Origin: Janthinobacterium sp. TND4EL3
GTDB taxonomy: Bacteria > Pseudomonadota > Gammaproteobacteria > Burkholderiales > Burkholderiaceae_D
DNA: 64,000 nt
Assembly (NCBI RefSeq): GCF_900156175.1
Contig: NZ_FTMV01000005.1
Coordinates: 124,001 to 188,000, forward strand
Direction: 5' to 3'
Part shown: in pieces, positions 9,023-17,292 of the stretch
Layout: each line of letters begins with the position of its first letter
How positions within the stretch are numbered: the first letter of the stretch is position 1
The notes under the pieces: model-generated
The model's database searches: none
Told to the model about the DNA's origin: nothing
The model's input: the letters and a program-made list of their open reading frames with translations, nothing else
Position numbers and translations under genes: made by a program

Positions 9023-9736
9023 TCAAGCCTGTTTCAAGTTGACCTGCATCATGTCCAGCGCTGGCACGATGTCGTGCAGGCTGGCCACTTCATAGGTGGG
9101 GATGGCGGCCGAGGTGTTGGCCATGCCGTCCGGGTTGAACCAGCAGCTGGCGATGCCGTAGCGGTTCGCGCCCAAGATGTCGGCATCCAGGCGGTCGCCG
9201 ATGATGATGGTCGTATCTTTGCTGAATGCGCGCGCCATGTTGGCCGCGTATTCGAAGAAGCGCACGTCCGGCTTGGCGTGGCCGCACGCTTCCGAGGTGG
9301 CGACGAAGGAAATGTAGTCGCTCAGGCCGGAGGCGGCGATGCGGCGGTTCTGGATGGACTCGACGCCGTTGGTGATGATGCCCACTTCGCCGATGCGCGA
9401 CAGCGTTTCGCACACCTGTTTTGCGCCGTCGATGAGCACGACCGTGTCCGGCAGCGATTCCAGATACAGACGGCTGGCCAGTTCCGGGTCGATGGCGATG
9501 TCGCTCAGCGTAAAGGTCTTGCGGAAGCGCTCCACCTTCAGGAAATCCTTGCTCACCTCACCCATTTCGAAACGTTTCCACAGGTCGACGTTGATCGCCT
9601 GGTACTGGGTAAACAGCCCGTCGATGCCGTCGCGCAAGCCCAGTTCGTGCATGGTGTGCAGGAACGAGCGTTTTTCGGATGCCCGGAAGTCGAGCAGGGT
9701 ATCGTCGAGGTCAAACAGGAATAGCTGGTAGCTCAT
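9023..9736 (-). CDS. yjjG: HAD-family noncanonical pyrimidine nucleotidase, YjjG type
   Basis: 237 residues. The first HAD motif is FLFDLDDTLLDF with the nucleophile and acid/base aspartates; motif III/IV is seen in IIIGDRLDADILGANRYGI. The helical cap and spacing fit the YjjG group of 5'-nucleotidases, which dephosphorylate noncanonical pyrimidine nucleotides. The second methionine (MSYQLF) is chosen because it places the HAD strand at the very N-terminus, as in the family; an ATG ten codons earlier is possible. It stands alone, divergent from pdxJ with about 125 bp between them. Confidence 0.85.
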   Translation of the reverse strand: MSYQLFLFDLDDTLLDFRASEKRSFLHTMHELGLRDGIDGLFTQYQAINVDLWKRFEMGEVSKDFLKVERFRKTFTLSDIAIDPELASRLYLESLPDTVVLIDGAKQVCETLSRIGEVGIITNGVESIQNRRIAASGLSDYISFVATSEACGHAKPDVRFFEYAANMARAFSKDTTIIIGDRLDADILGANRYGIASCWFNPDGMANTSAAIPTYEVASLHDIVPALDMMQVNLKQA

Positions 9737-9861
9737 GGTATGTGTTGAAAGGAACTTGTCTTGCATCGTAGCACGTACTGCCGAGTTTGGTTGACCGTGC
9801 CTTGTGCGGGGGATCCGCTACAATCGCTGCCCGACCCCTTACTTTCACTTCATTGCCTTTC

Positions 9862-10587
9862 ATGACCCAGCTCTCCGTCAACGTCAATAAAATCGCCCTG
9901 CTGCGCAATTCGCGCGGCCGCAATTTTCCGGACCTGCTCGCGTTTTCCGCGCGCTTTCTCGATCTGGGCGCCGCCGGCATTACCGTGCATCCGCGCCCGG
10001 ACCAGCGCCATGCGCGCTACGACGATGTTGCCCCGTTGCAGCGCCTGTGCGCGGAGCGGGGGCGCGAGCTGAATGTGGAAGGCTATCCGGCGGCAGATTT
10101 TCTGGAGGTGGTGAAAAGTGCGCGCCCGGCGCAATGCACGCTGGTGCCCGACATGCCGGGCCAGCTGACGTCCGATCACGGCTGGGACATCGAACGGCAT
10201 GCGGCGCTGTTGCGCCCCGCCATTGCACAATTGAAGGACCTGGGCATCCGCGTCAGCCTGTTCGTCGATGCCGACTACCCGGCGCTGGAATGGGCGCGCG
10301 AGGTGGGCGCGGCGCGGGTCGAGCTGTACACGGAACGGTTTGCCGAGAGTTATGGCGGCGCGCAGGCCGAGGCCGTGTTTGACTCGTATCTGCAGGCGGC
10401 GCGGCGGGCACAGGCGCTGGGGCTGGGCGTGAATGCCGGGCACGACCTCGATTTGCACAACCTGGCGCGCTTCCTGGACATTCCCGGCATCCTGGAAGTG
10501 TCGATCGGCCACGCGCTGGTGGTCGAGTGCCTGGAACTGGGCATGGACACGGTGCTGGGCCGCTACCTTGAGATATGTCAATCGTAG
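9862..10587 (+). CDS. pdxJ: Pyridoxine 5'-phosphate synthase
   Basis: 241 residues. PdxJ condenses 1-deoxy-D-xylulose 5-phosphate with 3-amino-2-oxopropyl phosphate to make pyridoxine 5'-phosphate. Family signatures are GAAGITVHPRPDQRH, SLFVDADYP, VELYTE, VNAGHDL and a closing SIGHALV. The first motif reads NVNKIALLRNSRG instead of the proteobacterial NIDHIATLRNARG. With HPRPD and VELYTE, this resembles the form I associate with Bacteroidota. The ATG at 9862 starts the family N-terminus. The gene overlaps the next one by 13 bp, suggesting co-translation. Confidence 0.88.
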   Translation: MTQLSVNVNKIALLRNSRGRNFPDLLAFSARFLDLGAAGITVHPRPDQRHARYDDVAPLQRLCAERGRELNVEGYPAADFLEVVKSARPAQCTLVPDMPGQLTSDHGWDIERHAALLRPAIAQLKDLGIRVSLFVDADYPALEWAREVGAARVELYTERFAESYGGAQAEAVFDSYLQAARRAQALGLGVNAGHDLDLHNLARFLDIPGILEVSIGHALVVECLELGMDTVLGRYLEICQS

Positions 10588-11102
10588 GGAACCTGGGCGA
10601 CGCTGGCCGGCCGCTGCAGCCTGAGCGGGACTGGCCTTTCTTCGATGCCGATTTTTTCATATCGGCAGAGACGCTGGCGCAGGTGCGGGTGCCGTCGCCC
10701 GATGCGGCGGCGCAACTATGGATGCGCCATGTGTCGGCCCATCCCGATGAAATACACCCTATGCAACTGCACGACGGGCACCGCCTGCAGCCGACAGTGT
10801 CGGGGCCGGACTGGCTGGCCGAGTTCGATGCCGTTTCCAGCGCACACCCGGCGCAGGGTGGCCGCGTGACAAGGTTTCTCTCTTCCCACTTTCAACTTGC
10901 CGACGCGGCACCCGTCTTTTTCATGGCCAGCCGGACACTTGCCTATGCGCTGAAGCCGGCCGCGCTTGCAGCATGCTGGTCTTGCTTGCTGGCCATTTCT
11001 GACGAGGGGCCTTTGCTGTACCAGCCTGCCACGGGCAAGTTCGTTTATTTCTCGCCACAGGGGGCGCTGGCGGGAGGTGAGGACGGACTGCAGTCCGTTT
11101 AA
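10575..11102 (+). CDS. Hypothetical protein, possibly DUF2947-like
   Basis: 175 residues, starting inside the end of pdxJ with a 13-bp overlap in another frame, so probably co-translated with it. The segment with SAETLAQVRVPSPDAAAQLW followed by a short His-containing loop reminds me of DUF2947 proteins, but the match is weak. There is no signal peptide, membrane segment or catalytic motif. The C-terminal half is Ala/Leu-rich helix ending in LLYQPATGKFVYFSP. Function is unknown. Confidence 0.6.
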   Translation: MSIVGNLGDAGRPLQPERDWPFFDADFFISAETLAQVRVPSPDAAAQLWMRHVSAHPDEIHPMQLHDGHRLQPTVSGPDWLAEFDAVSSAHPAQGGRVTRFLSSHFQLADAAPVFFMASRTLAYALKPAALAACWSCLLAISDEGPLLYQPATGKFVYFSPQGALAGGEDGLQSV

Positions 11103-11157
11103 CGGGATGCGTCCATCCGGTGGCGATAGCCGCTCCGCTGCATGCCAGCCGTATTAC

Positions 11158-11550
11158 CTATTTGCACTGAAACCTGACCATTTTTGTTCGCTGTGCAATG
11201 GTTGCGACGCACTGTTTGACGCCTGGCAAAGCCATGCGCAGGTAGCGTTCGGTACCCGCATACAGGCAGTCCACCTGAAACAGATACTCGGGCGCATCAA
11301 AATTGATGTCCCAGCGTTGATGCAAGGTGCCGTTGCGTGTCCATTCCTTGTCCGGGGCCAGGATAGGCAACGCTTCGCCAGCTGCTGGCGGCTGATGCGA
11401 CGGATAGGACAGCACGCGTACGCCATCGAGTTTGCTGGCCGGCAGGTTCCAGCTTGAGGGAGGCGCTTGCGGGCAAGAAACGGGGGCTGCAGCGGCTGGC
11501 CGCATCGCCGCGGCAGCGATGGCCAATGCCAACAGTGCGAGCGGCTTCAT
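11158..11550 (-). CDS. Exported STY0301-family protein, candidate periplasmic immunity protein
   Basis: 130 residues with a clear Sec signal peptide (MKPLALLALAIAAAA..., cleavage near residue 22). The mature part has four cysteines (26, 95, 114 and 129), enough for two disulfides, and the pattern SCP...VRVLSYP...LAP...FQVDCLYAGT...C that I associate with the STY0301 family. Its ATG overlaps the stop of the upstream gene by 4 bp, so the two are translationally coupled. Since that gene encodes a probable amidase of the BPSL0067 family, this exported partner is a good candidate for its periplasmic inhibitor. That role is inference. Confidence 0.75.
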   Translation of the reverse strand: MKPLALLALAIAAAAMRPAAAAPVSCPQAPPSSWNLPASKLDGVRVLSYPSHQPPAAGEALPILAPDKEWTRNGTLHQRWDINFDAPEYLFQVDCLYAGTERYLRMALPGVKQCVATIAQRTKMVRFQCK

Positions 11551-11915
11551 TCCACTACCGAATAGCGTTCGGGACGATTCGATGCCCCGGCCGCCGAACG
11601 GCCGAAGTAGATCACGCGGGCGCTGGGCTTGTGGTGACGCCACTGGTCGAAAATTTCTATGCCGCCAGGCACCTGGCGGATGAACAGCGCCGCATGATTG
11701 CCCTGCCGCAGATTCTGATAGCGGCCGTTGACGAAGGTGGCAATTACTGTGCCTTTCGCGATACCGCCTTGTTCCAGCAGATCCGGAACCTTGTCTCCTT
11801 CGCGCCAAAGCGAAGAGGCACGGGCGCCGGTGAGGTGCCTGACCAGGGTAACGCACTCGCCATTTCCCACGAACTCTTTTTGCTTCGCATAATCGGCACG
11901 CGCAATGTAGGGCAT
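11547..11915 (-). CDS. BPSL0067-family protein, probable peptidoglycan amidase effector
   Basis: 122 residues from the ATG at 11915, which has AGAGAG a few bases upstream. The sequence has an NlpC/P60-like layout: Cys21 in GNGECVTLV at the start of a helix, His74 in GNHAALFI on a strand and Asp90 in IEIFDQW. This is a plausible Cys-His-Asp triad, with GTVIATF between. I recognise the BPSL0067 family, which resembles small type VI amidase effectors. No signal peptide is present, consistent with delivery by a secretion machine rather than Sec. The exported STY0301-type partner follows with a 4-bp overlap. No type VI structural genes are in the window. Confidence 0.75.
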   Translation of the reverse strand: MPYIARADYAKQKEFVGNGECVTLVRHLTGARASSLWREGDKVPDLLEQGGIAKGTVIATFVNGRYQNLRQGNHAALFIRQVPGGIEIFDQWRHHKPSARVIYFGRSAAGASNRPERYSVVE

Positions 11916-12040
11916 AGCGTTTCTCTCTGTGGCTGACGATAGAGAGAGCGTACGCAAGGCGCGGGCAAGCAGCTTGATGTGTGCCAGAGCAATACAGAAC
12001 ATTGACATGTGTCATGGCCCCGCCTGGTGCACGGACAACC

Positions 12041-12532
12041 TTACATATCCACCCACCAGTTAAGCAAGGTTTCATCATCGTCGTCATCGAGGTTGACGTA
12101 GATGTTGGCGAAATACCATTCCACGCCCGTCGCCTCGCGGAAGGCGTCGAAGGGGCCGTTGACGCTGTAGATGCCGTGGTGCCCGGGCACGCTGAAGGTG
12201 AGATTGCCCTTGTACTGGCCGTCCATGGTGCCGCCCAGCTGGTTTTGTACGTCGCGTTCGAGCTGGTCCACTGCTGCTTGCGGCACGTCGTCGGCATAGA
12301 TCTGGATGCAGAAGTTGCCGCCGCGCTTTAAAACTTCGGCGGGGGCCAGCGGGTCGGCAATGCTGACGATGTCGCCGCGCGCCAGGTTCAGGGTCAGGCC
12401 GGGCGAGGCCAGCAGTTCATAGACGTGTTCGTCGATCTGGCGCGCCGGCAGGGTTTCATACACGGGGCCGCTGGTGTTTTCGCCTGCCAGTACGCGGATG
12501 TGCGGCAAGCCTTCGCAATTGATGTCTTCCAT
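12041..12532 (-). CDS. DUF4265-like protein
   Basis: 163 residues, acidic. The pattern of an early VYETLPARQIDEHVYELLASPGLT, then a GDIVSIADP strand and GGNFCIQIYA, fits my memory of DUF4265 proteins, whose function is unknown. The C-terminal half resembles a second alpha/beta domain ending in a strongly acidic DDDDDETLLNWW. It has neither a signal peptide nor membrane segments. It points the same way as the effector/immunity pair but is separated from it by about 125 bp, so co-transcription is possible and unproven. Confidence 0.65.
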   Translation of the reverse strand: MEDINCEGLPHIRVLAGENTSGPVYETLPARQIDEHVYELLASPGLTLNLARGDIVSIADPLAPAEVLKRGGNFCIQIYADDVPQAAVDQLERDVQNQLGGTMDGQYKGNLTFSVPGHHGIYSVNGPFDAFREATGVEWYFANIYVNLDDDDDETLLNWWVDM

Positions 12533-12654
12533 TCATTCTTTCATAGTGCCGGCGCGATGCGTTGCGGGCTGTCCTGGGTTGGGGGTTTATGGCAATATTG
12601 TACCGGGTACGTGCCGGCTGGCCAGGTACGCAACGGTGCAAACGGGGAGATACG

Positions 12655-13062
12655 ATGGAGAATGCGGTGCAGGCAGGCGGCTGCTTATGTGGCGCGGTGC
12701 GCTTCGAAGTGCGGGGCGAGGGCAGCAATCCGCATGGCTGTTCCTGCCGCAATTGCCAGCAGCACACGGGCGCGCCGACGGTGGCGTGGGTGGAGTTTGC
12801 GCGCGATCAAGTGCGCTGGACGGGCACGGCCGGCGCGCCGGCCACCTACCGTTCTTCCGATTACTCCAGCCGGGCGTTTTGTGCCGTTTGCGGCAGTTCC
12901 ATCGGCGCCATCGACGATGCGCCCACGGTGGCCTTGCTGGTGGGCAGTTTTGACGACCCTGCCCAGGCGGCCTTTGCGCCCGAATATCACGCGTTTGACG
13001 ATGTCAGGCCGGGCTGGTGGCACTTCGATCCGGCCGCCATGGTGCCTGTCGCAGGCAGTTAG
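12655..13062 (+). CDS. GFA-family zinc protein (Gfa/CENP-V fold)
   Basis: 135 residues from an ATG preceded by GGGGAGATACG. The zinc ligands of the GFA fold are present in order: CLCGAVRFE, CSCRNCQQHTG and, later, FCAVCGSSIG. The family is named after glutathione-dependent formaldehyde-activating enzyme, but most members have no proven activity, so no reaction is assigned. The gene stands between two leftward genes and ends 9 bp from the convergent GST gene. Confidence 0.88.
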   Translation: MENAVQAGGCLCGAVRFEVRGEGSNPHGCSCRNCQQHTGAPTVAWVEFARDQVRWTGTAGAPATYRSSDYSSRAFCAVCGSSIGAIDDAPTVALLVGSFDDPAQAAFAPEYHAFDDVRPGWWHFDPAAMVPVAGS

Positions 13063-13071
13063 CCGGGCGCG

Positions 13072-13677
13072 TCAGCTTGTCGGCGTGGCCAGGAAGGCGG
13101 GCAGGGTTTCCGCCGAGCGCGTGTAGGCGTGCACGGCGGGGTAGTCGGCCGGCTTGACGATATCGGGCGTTTCCAGCTGGGCGAAGCTCCAGCCGACGGC
13201 GATGGTCACGCCCGCCTGGTCGATATTGCCTGTCTCGCCAGGCAGGGGCAGCTGCGCGCATTCCTGTTCCAGCACGCGCCAGGCGGCATGCAGTTGCATG
13301 CTGACCCGTTCCAGCCACGGCGCGTGTTGCTTGTCGAGCGGACGCAGCTTGCGCTCGTAGACGATCTGCACGGCTTTTTCACAGGCGGCCAGCGCCAGGC
13401 CCGTCAGGCGCAACGCACGCACGATGACGGCGAGGGCGGGGACGGACGCGTCCGGACGCAGCAGCGATAGGTATTGCAGGATCAAGGTGGAATCCATCAG
13501 CACTTGCCCGTCGTCCAGGACCAGGGTAGGCACCTTGATGACGGGGTTGATCTCGCGCACGGCATCCATGTTGCGGAACACGGACAGCGGCAAATGCTCG
13601 TAAGCAATTCCCTGCAGTTGCAAACAGATGGCGACCCTGCGCACATAGGGCGAGTCGAGCATGCCGATCAGTTTCAT
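13072..13677 (-). CDS. Glutathione S-transferase family protein
   Basis: 201 residues. It has a thioredoxin-like N-terminal domain (MKLIGMLDSPYVRRVAICL, then the NPVIKVPTLVLDDG strand with the cis-proline, then MDSTLILQYL) and an all-helical C-terminal domain ending in HAYTRSAETLPAFLATP. These are the standard GST glutathione-binding features, with a serine (residue 9) in the usual catalytic region. Substrate cannot be predicted. The ATG at 13677 matches the family N-terminus; the longer open frame upstream is not coding-like. Confidence 0.88.
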   Translation of the reverse strand: MKLIGMLDSPYVRRVAICLQLQGIAYEHLPLSVFRNMDAVREINPVIKVPTLVLDDGQVLMDSTLILQYLSLLRPDASVPALAVIVRALRLTGLALAACEKAVQIVYERKLRPLDKQHAPWLERVSMQLHAAWRVLEQECAQLPLPGETGNIDQAGVTIAVGWSFAQLETPDIVKPADYPAVHAYTRSAETLPAFLATPTS

Positions 13678-13744
13678 GGCCAGTCTCCGGGGTAGTCGGG
13701 GAATGTCTACGATACCCGCTTGCCTGGCCGTTTGCCAGCGCCGT

Positions 13745-14572
13745 TTAATTGTGCGCGCTGATGCCGTTGATGCCGCTGCGGAACTGTTCGAAGCCGGCAC
13801 GGGCTGCTTTGTAGCAATTGCCGGCGGCCGCTTCCAGGCCTTCGCGGTCGAGCACTTCGACGGTGCCGCGGCGATACTGGATCAAGCCTTCGTCCTGCAG
13901 CTTGCGGGCCGTGACGGTAACGCTTTCGCGACGCACGCCCAGCATGTTGGCCATGGTGTCCTGCGTGACCTTCAGTTCGTTCGACAGGGAGCGGTCGAGG
14001 CGGTCCAGCAGCCAGCGGCACAGTTTTTGTTCGATGCTGCAATGACGGCCGCCCACCACATTTTGCGCCATTTGCGCAAACATGGCGCTGGTGTAGCGCA
14101 TCAGCAATTGCGCCAGGGCGCCGCCTTCATTGAACACTTCGCGCAGGAAGGCCGTTTTCAGGCGGTAGCCATAGCCGGCCGTCTGCACGATGGCGGTGCA
14201 GGTGGCGCGCTCGGCTTCGTACAGCACCACGCCGGCCACGCCTTCGCGGCCGATCACGGCGATCTCGGTGGTGGCGCCGTCTTCCATGACATACAGCAGG
14301 GAAACGATGGCGTTGGTGGGGAAGTAGGTGTATTCAATCTTGCCGCCGCAATCGAACAGGTGCTTGCCGGCAGGCAAAGCGACCAGTTCCAGTTGGCAAA
14401 ACAGGCGTTCCAGGTCGGCGCGCGACAAGGCGCGCAGCAATTCATTTTGCTGGGCGCCCGTGATGCTGATCATGGGCGCGGCCGGGGCTTTTGTCAGGGG
14501 TGCTTCCCAGCCATGCGTGGCTACGGCGTGGCTGTTCGTTGCTGGGGTCAGGTTGCTATAAGCTTTGTACAT
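13745..14572 (-). CDS. Crp/Fnr-family transcriptional regulator
   Basis: 275 residues. The cyclic-nucleotide-like beta barrel (LVALPAGKHLFDCGG, FPTNAIVSLLYVMEDG, IGREGVAGVVLY) is followed by a dimer helix and a winged HTH (TQDTMANMLGVRRESVTVTA, EGLIQYRRGTVEVLD). FNR-type iron-sulfur cysteines are absent, and I do not see the Crp cAMP-binding arginine/serine pair, so the ligand is unknown. The N-terminal 40 residues are a poorly conserved extension. The gene is divergent from the chemoreceptor across a 450-bp intergenic region. Confidence 0.85.
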   Translation of the reverse strand: MYKAYSNLTPATNSHAVATHGWEAPLTKAPAAPMISITGAQQNELLRALSRADLERLFCQLELVALPAGKHLFDCGGKIEYTYFPTNAIVSLLYVMEDGATTEIAVIGREGVAGVVLYEAERATCTAIVQTAGYGYRLKTAFLREVFNEGGALAQLLMRYTSAMFAQMAQNVVGGRHCSIEQKLCRWLLDRLDRSLSNELKVTQDTMANMLGVRRESVTVTARKLQDEGLIQYRRGTVEVLDREGLEAAAGNCYKAARAGFEQFRSGINGISAHN

Positions 14573-15022
14573 GATATGGCCTCGTCTTCTGATTTTGTTG
14601 GATGGCGCTGCGTTTCCGGCTTGCTAGCGTTGTACTGAATGTTGTATCCACTATAAGACGAGGGTGGGCTGGCGGGCATCGGATGAGCCGACGTGCTTAT
14701 GTAGGCTAGGAACATTGCCTCGTGTCATCCGACTCCTACGCCAGTTTTTTCATTTCTCGTATGGAAATGACAGCAATTTGGTAAAAATGCGACAGCAAGC
14801 CGGTATAACGCGAACTTTAGCCGCGCGTGGCAATCAAACGAGGCTGCGCCTGGCAGGCACAATGATAAAATGTTGCAGTGCAGAAATTGTTCTTGTCCGC
14901 ATCAGGCTCGCCTATCTTGCCCTGATGTTCCGGCCTGGCCCGCAGATCGGCTGCCTGTCGCCTGCGTATCGTCTGTTTTATCTCCTGTTTGTCGCCCGTT
15001 TGATTACCGAAGGAAGCAATGC
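14573..15022. other. Intergenic region between crp/fnr and the chemoreceptor gene
   Basis: 450 bp without a supportable gene. It must carry the two divergent promoters. A loose TAAA...GCCG arrangement at 14782-14804 is not good enough to call a flagellar sigma site. The only clear element is the ribosome binding site AGGAAGC just before the chemoreceptor start. Confidence 0.5.
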
Positions 15023-16714
15023 ATGAAATGGTTTTTTGATCTGAGAATAGCCACCAAGCTGATCTTGTCGTTTGGCGCCGTGCTGGTGTTGACGGCGGCA
15101 TTGGGCGTGTCGGCAATCTTTTCCATGGCACGCATCAACGAGGCGTCGACCGACCTGTCCGCCAACTGGATGCCCAGCGTGCTGGCGGCCATGTCCATGC
15201 GCAGCGATGTCAGCGATTTACGCCGCTGGGAACTGGCGCACATGCTGGCGGCCGCGGATTCCGACATGGCGCTCAACGAAACGCGCATGACGGAAACCCA
15301 GGCCAAGCTGAAGACGGACGGCGACAAATACCGCACCCTGATTTCCGAACCGGGCGAGAAGGAACTCTTCGAGCGTTTCCTGGTGCTTAACGATGAATTC
15401 ATGCGCCTGCACGCGACCATGCTGAGCCTGTCGCGCGAGATGAAGAAGGAAGAGGCGCGCGCGCTGGCCGTGGGGCCTTCCGCCAAGGTCATGGCCGACA
15501 TGATGGTGGCGCTCGACAAGCTGGTGGCCATCAATACGGACGGCGGCGTACGCTCGAGCGCCAGCGCCGACGCCACCTATGCGGGATCGCGCGCCAGCCT
15601 GATCGGCCTGCTGGTGGGGATCGTGGCGGTCGGCATGCTGCTGGCGCTGTGGGTGGCGCGCAGCGTGTCGCGCCCGCTGATCGAGGCTGTCGGCGTGGCG
15701 CGCCAGGTGGCCGCAGGCGACTTGACGGCGCAGGTTGTTGTGAAATCGCAAGATGAAACGGGCCAGTTGATGCAAGCTCTCAAGGACATGAATGCCAGCC
15801 TGCAGAGTCTGGTGGGCCAGGTGCGCAGCGGCACCGATACCATCGCCACGGCGTCGAGCCAGATCGCCGCCGGCAACCAGGACTTGTCGTCGCGTACGGA
15901 GGAGCAGGCCAGTTCGCTGGAAGAAACAGCGTCGTCGATGGAAGAGCTGACATCGACCGTGAAACAGAATGCGGACAATGCGCGCCAGGCCAATACCATG
16001 GCGCTGACTTCGTCGAGTATCGCCGTCGAGGGCGGCAAGGTCGTCAGCGAAGTGGTGGGCACGATGGCGTCGATCAATGCATCGTCGCGCAAGATCGTCG
16101 ACATCATCGCCGTCATCGACGGCATCGCTTTCCAGACCAATATCCTGGCCCTGAATGCGGCCGTCGAGGCGGCGCGTGCGGGCGAGCAGGGCCGCGGCTT
16201 TGCCGTGGTGGCAACCGAAGTGCGCAACCTGGCGCAGCGCTCGGCCGCGGCGGCCAAGGATATCAAGGTACTGATCGGCGACTCGGTCGAGAAAGTCGAG
16301 GCGGGCTCAAAACTGGTCGACCAGGCCGGCCGCACGATGGACGAGATCGTTGCCAGCATCACGCGCGTGACGGACATCATGAGCGAAATCACGGCCGCCA
16401 GCAACGAGCAGAGCGCCGGCATCGAGCAAGTTAACCAGGCAATTGCCCAGATGGATCAGGTAACGCAGCAAAATGCGGCTTTGGTGGAAGAGGCGGCCGC
16501 GGCGGCCGAATCGATGCAGGAGCAGGCTGCCAACCTGAGCGAGGTGGTCAGCATCTTCAAGCTCGATGCGGCCAGCGCCGCCGTGCGCCCGCCGCGCCCG
16601 GTCGTGCAAACCGCCGTGGCGGCGCCGGCGCCGGTGTCGGCGCCCCGCCAACTGGCCGGCGCCGTGCGTACCGTGCGTCCGACGGCGCCCGCCGATGAGT
16701 GGGAAAGCTTTTAA
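15023..16714 (+). CDS. Methyl-accepting chemotaxis protein with CheR/CheB-docking tail
   Basis: 563 residues. TM1 spans about 10-33 and TM2 about 190-212, flanking a helical periplasmic ligand domain of the four-helix-bundle type; a HAMP segment ([21 protein letters not shown]) and a long cytoplasmic signalling hairpin follow. The hairpin tip ([20 protein letters not shown], then [18 protein letters not shown]) is the conserved kinase-contact region. The protein ends in EWESF after a flexible Pro/Ala linker, matching the xWxxF tail that tethers methyltransferase and methylesterase. The start at 15023 sits behind AGGAAGC. Ligand is unknown. Confidence 0.93.
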   Translation: MKWFFDLRIATKLILSFGAVLVLTAALGVSAIFSMARINEASTDLSANWMPSVLAAMSMRSDVSDLRRWELAHMLAAADSDMALNETRMTETQAKLKTDGDKYRTLISEPGEKELFERFLVLNDEFMRLHATMLSLSREMKKEEARALAVGPSAKVMADMMVALDKLVAINTDGGVRSSASADATYAGSRASLIGLLVGIVAVGMLLALWVARSVSRPLIEAVGVARQVAAGDLTAQVVVKSQDETGQLMQALKDMNASLQSLVGQVRSGTDTIATASSQIAAGNQDLSSRTEEQASSLEETASSMEELTSTVKQNADNARQANTMALTSSSIAVEGGKVVSEVVGTMASINASSRKIVDIIAVIDGIAFQTNILALNAAVEAARAGEQGRGFAVVATEVRNLAQRSAAAAKDIKVLIGDSVEKVEAGSKLVDQAGRTMDEIVASITRVTDIMSEITAASNEQSAGIEQVNQAIAQMDQVTQQNAALVEEAAAAAESMQEQAANLSEVVSIFKLDAASAAVRPPRPVVQTAVAAPAPVSAPRQLAGAVRTVRPTAPADEWESF

Positions 16715-16932
16715 GGGGCCTTGCGCGCTGTTCTGACGCGCTTCCGGGCCGGCGGGGTGGCGGCAGCCTGCTGGCGCTGTTGCCATGCGCGCAGCGCGTC
16801 TTCGTAGGCGGCCAGGTCTTCCAGGTACATTTCCAGCACGCAGAATGTGCAGCCGCTGTGGCAGCATTCGTCATTGCCTGGCTTGACGGGCGGCTGCGGC
16901 TGGGGATCGTGCGGACGGGTAGCAGTGGACAT
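16711..16932 (-). CDS. Oxidoreductase-like domain protein (small Cys-rich)
   Basis: About 73 residues from the ATG at 16932; an ATG at 16971 and a TTG at 17016 are alternative starts, and none has a good ribosome site. The core [20 protein letters not shown] followed by [16 protein letters not shown] is the short 'oxidoreductase-like, N-terminal' domain. Its cysteine cluster may bind metal, and no reaction is known. The C-terminus is basic. Its stop codon interlocks with the chemoreceptor stop on the other strand (shared bases 16712-16713). Confidence 0.75.
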   Translation of the reverse strand: MSTATRPHDPQPQPPVKPGNDECCHSGCTFCVLEMYLEDLAAYEDALRAWQQRQQAAATPPARKRVRTARKAP

Positions 16933-17292
16933 GGTGGCGGGAGGAGGCGTCAAGGGCGTCAGAGCAGGCATGATACGGCATTCGGGCGGGCTGTCGCTGG
17001 AACGCTTTTTGCTCAAAAATCACGGTTTCCGTGTACAGTTGCGGTGAATTAGGGTATCGTTTACAGCACTGATATTGTATCTTCTGCGCGCGATGTTCCG
17101 CCGGCGCGATCTCCGCCGCCATCGCAGCACGCCTCCCTAACGCTCCCGCACTCGCCGTACAGCATGTCCCGGAGCACTGAGGTGCCGCAAGAACGATGCT
17201 TTATGGCTTGCAAAACGAAGCTGTCTGCGCCCCGAAATGTTGTTTATTGAGAAAGCATGGCTTCCGCAGTGCGGAGGCACACCAGAAAATTT
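16933..17292. other. Long leader region upstream of rhlE
   Basis: About 360 bp between the small Cys-rich gene and the helicase start, with no supportable gene. The nearest GGAGG (17273-17277) lies about 15 bp before the chosen start, farther than usual. Long untranslated leaders are common for cold-induced RNA helicase genes, but I cannot fix a promoter here. Confidence 0.4.

Noticed and set aside
11551-12297. N-terminal extension of the 130-residue exported protein
   Set aside because: The long frame passes through the coding sequences of two other genes. The signal peptide and a 4-bp coupled start fix the true N-terminus at 11550.
14782-14804. Sigma-28 flagellar promoter for the chemoreceptor
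   Set aside because: TAAA and GCCG are present, but the spacing is 13 rather than 15 bases, the downstream part does not fit and it is about 220 bp from the start.
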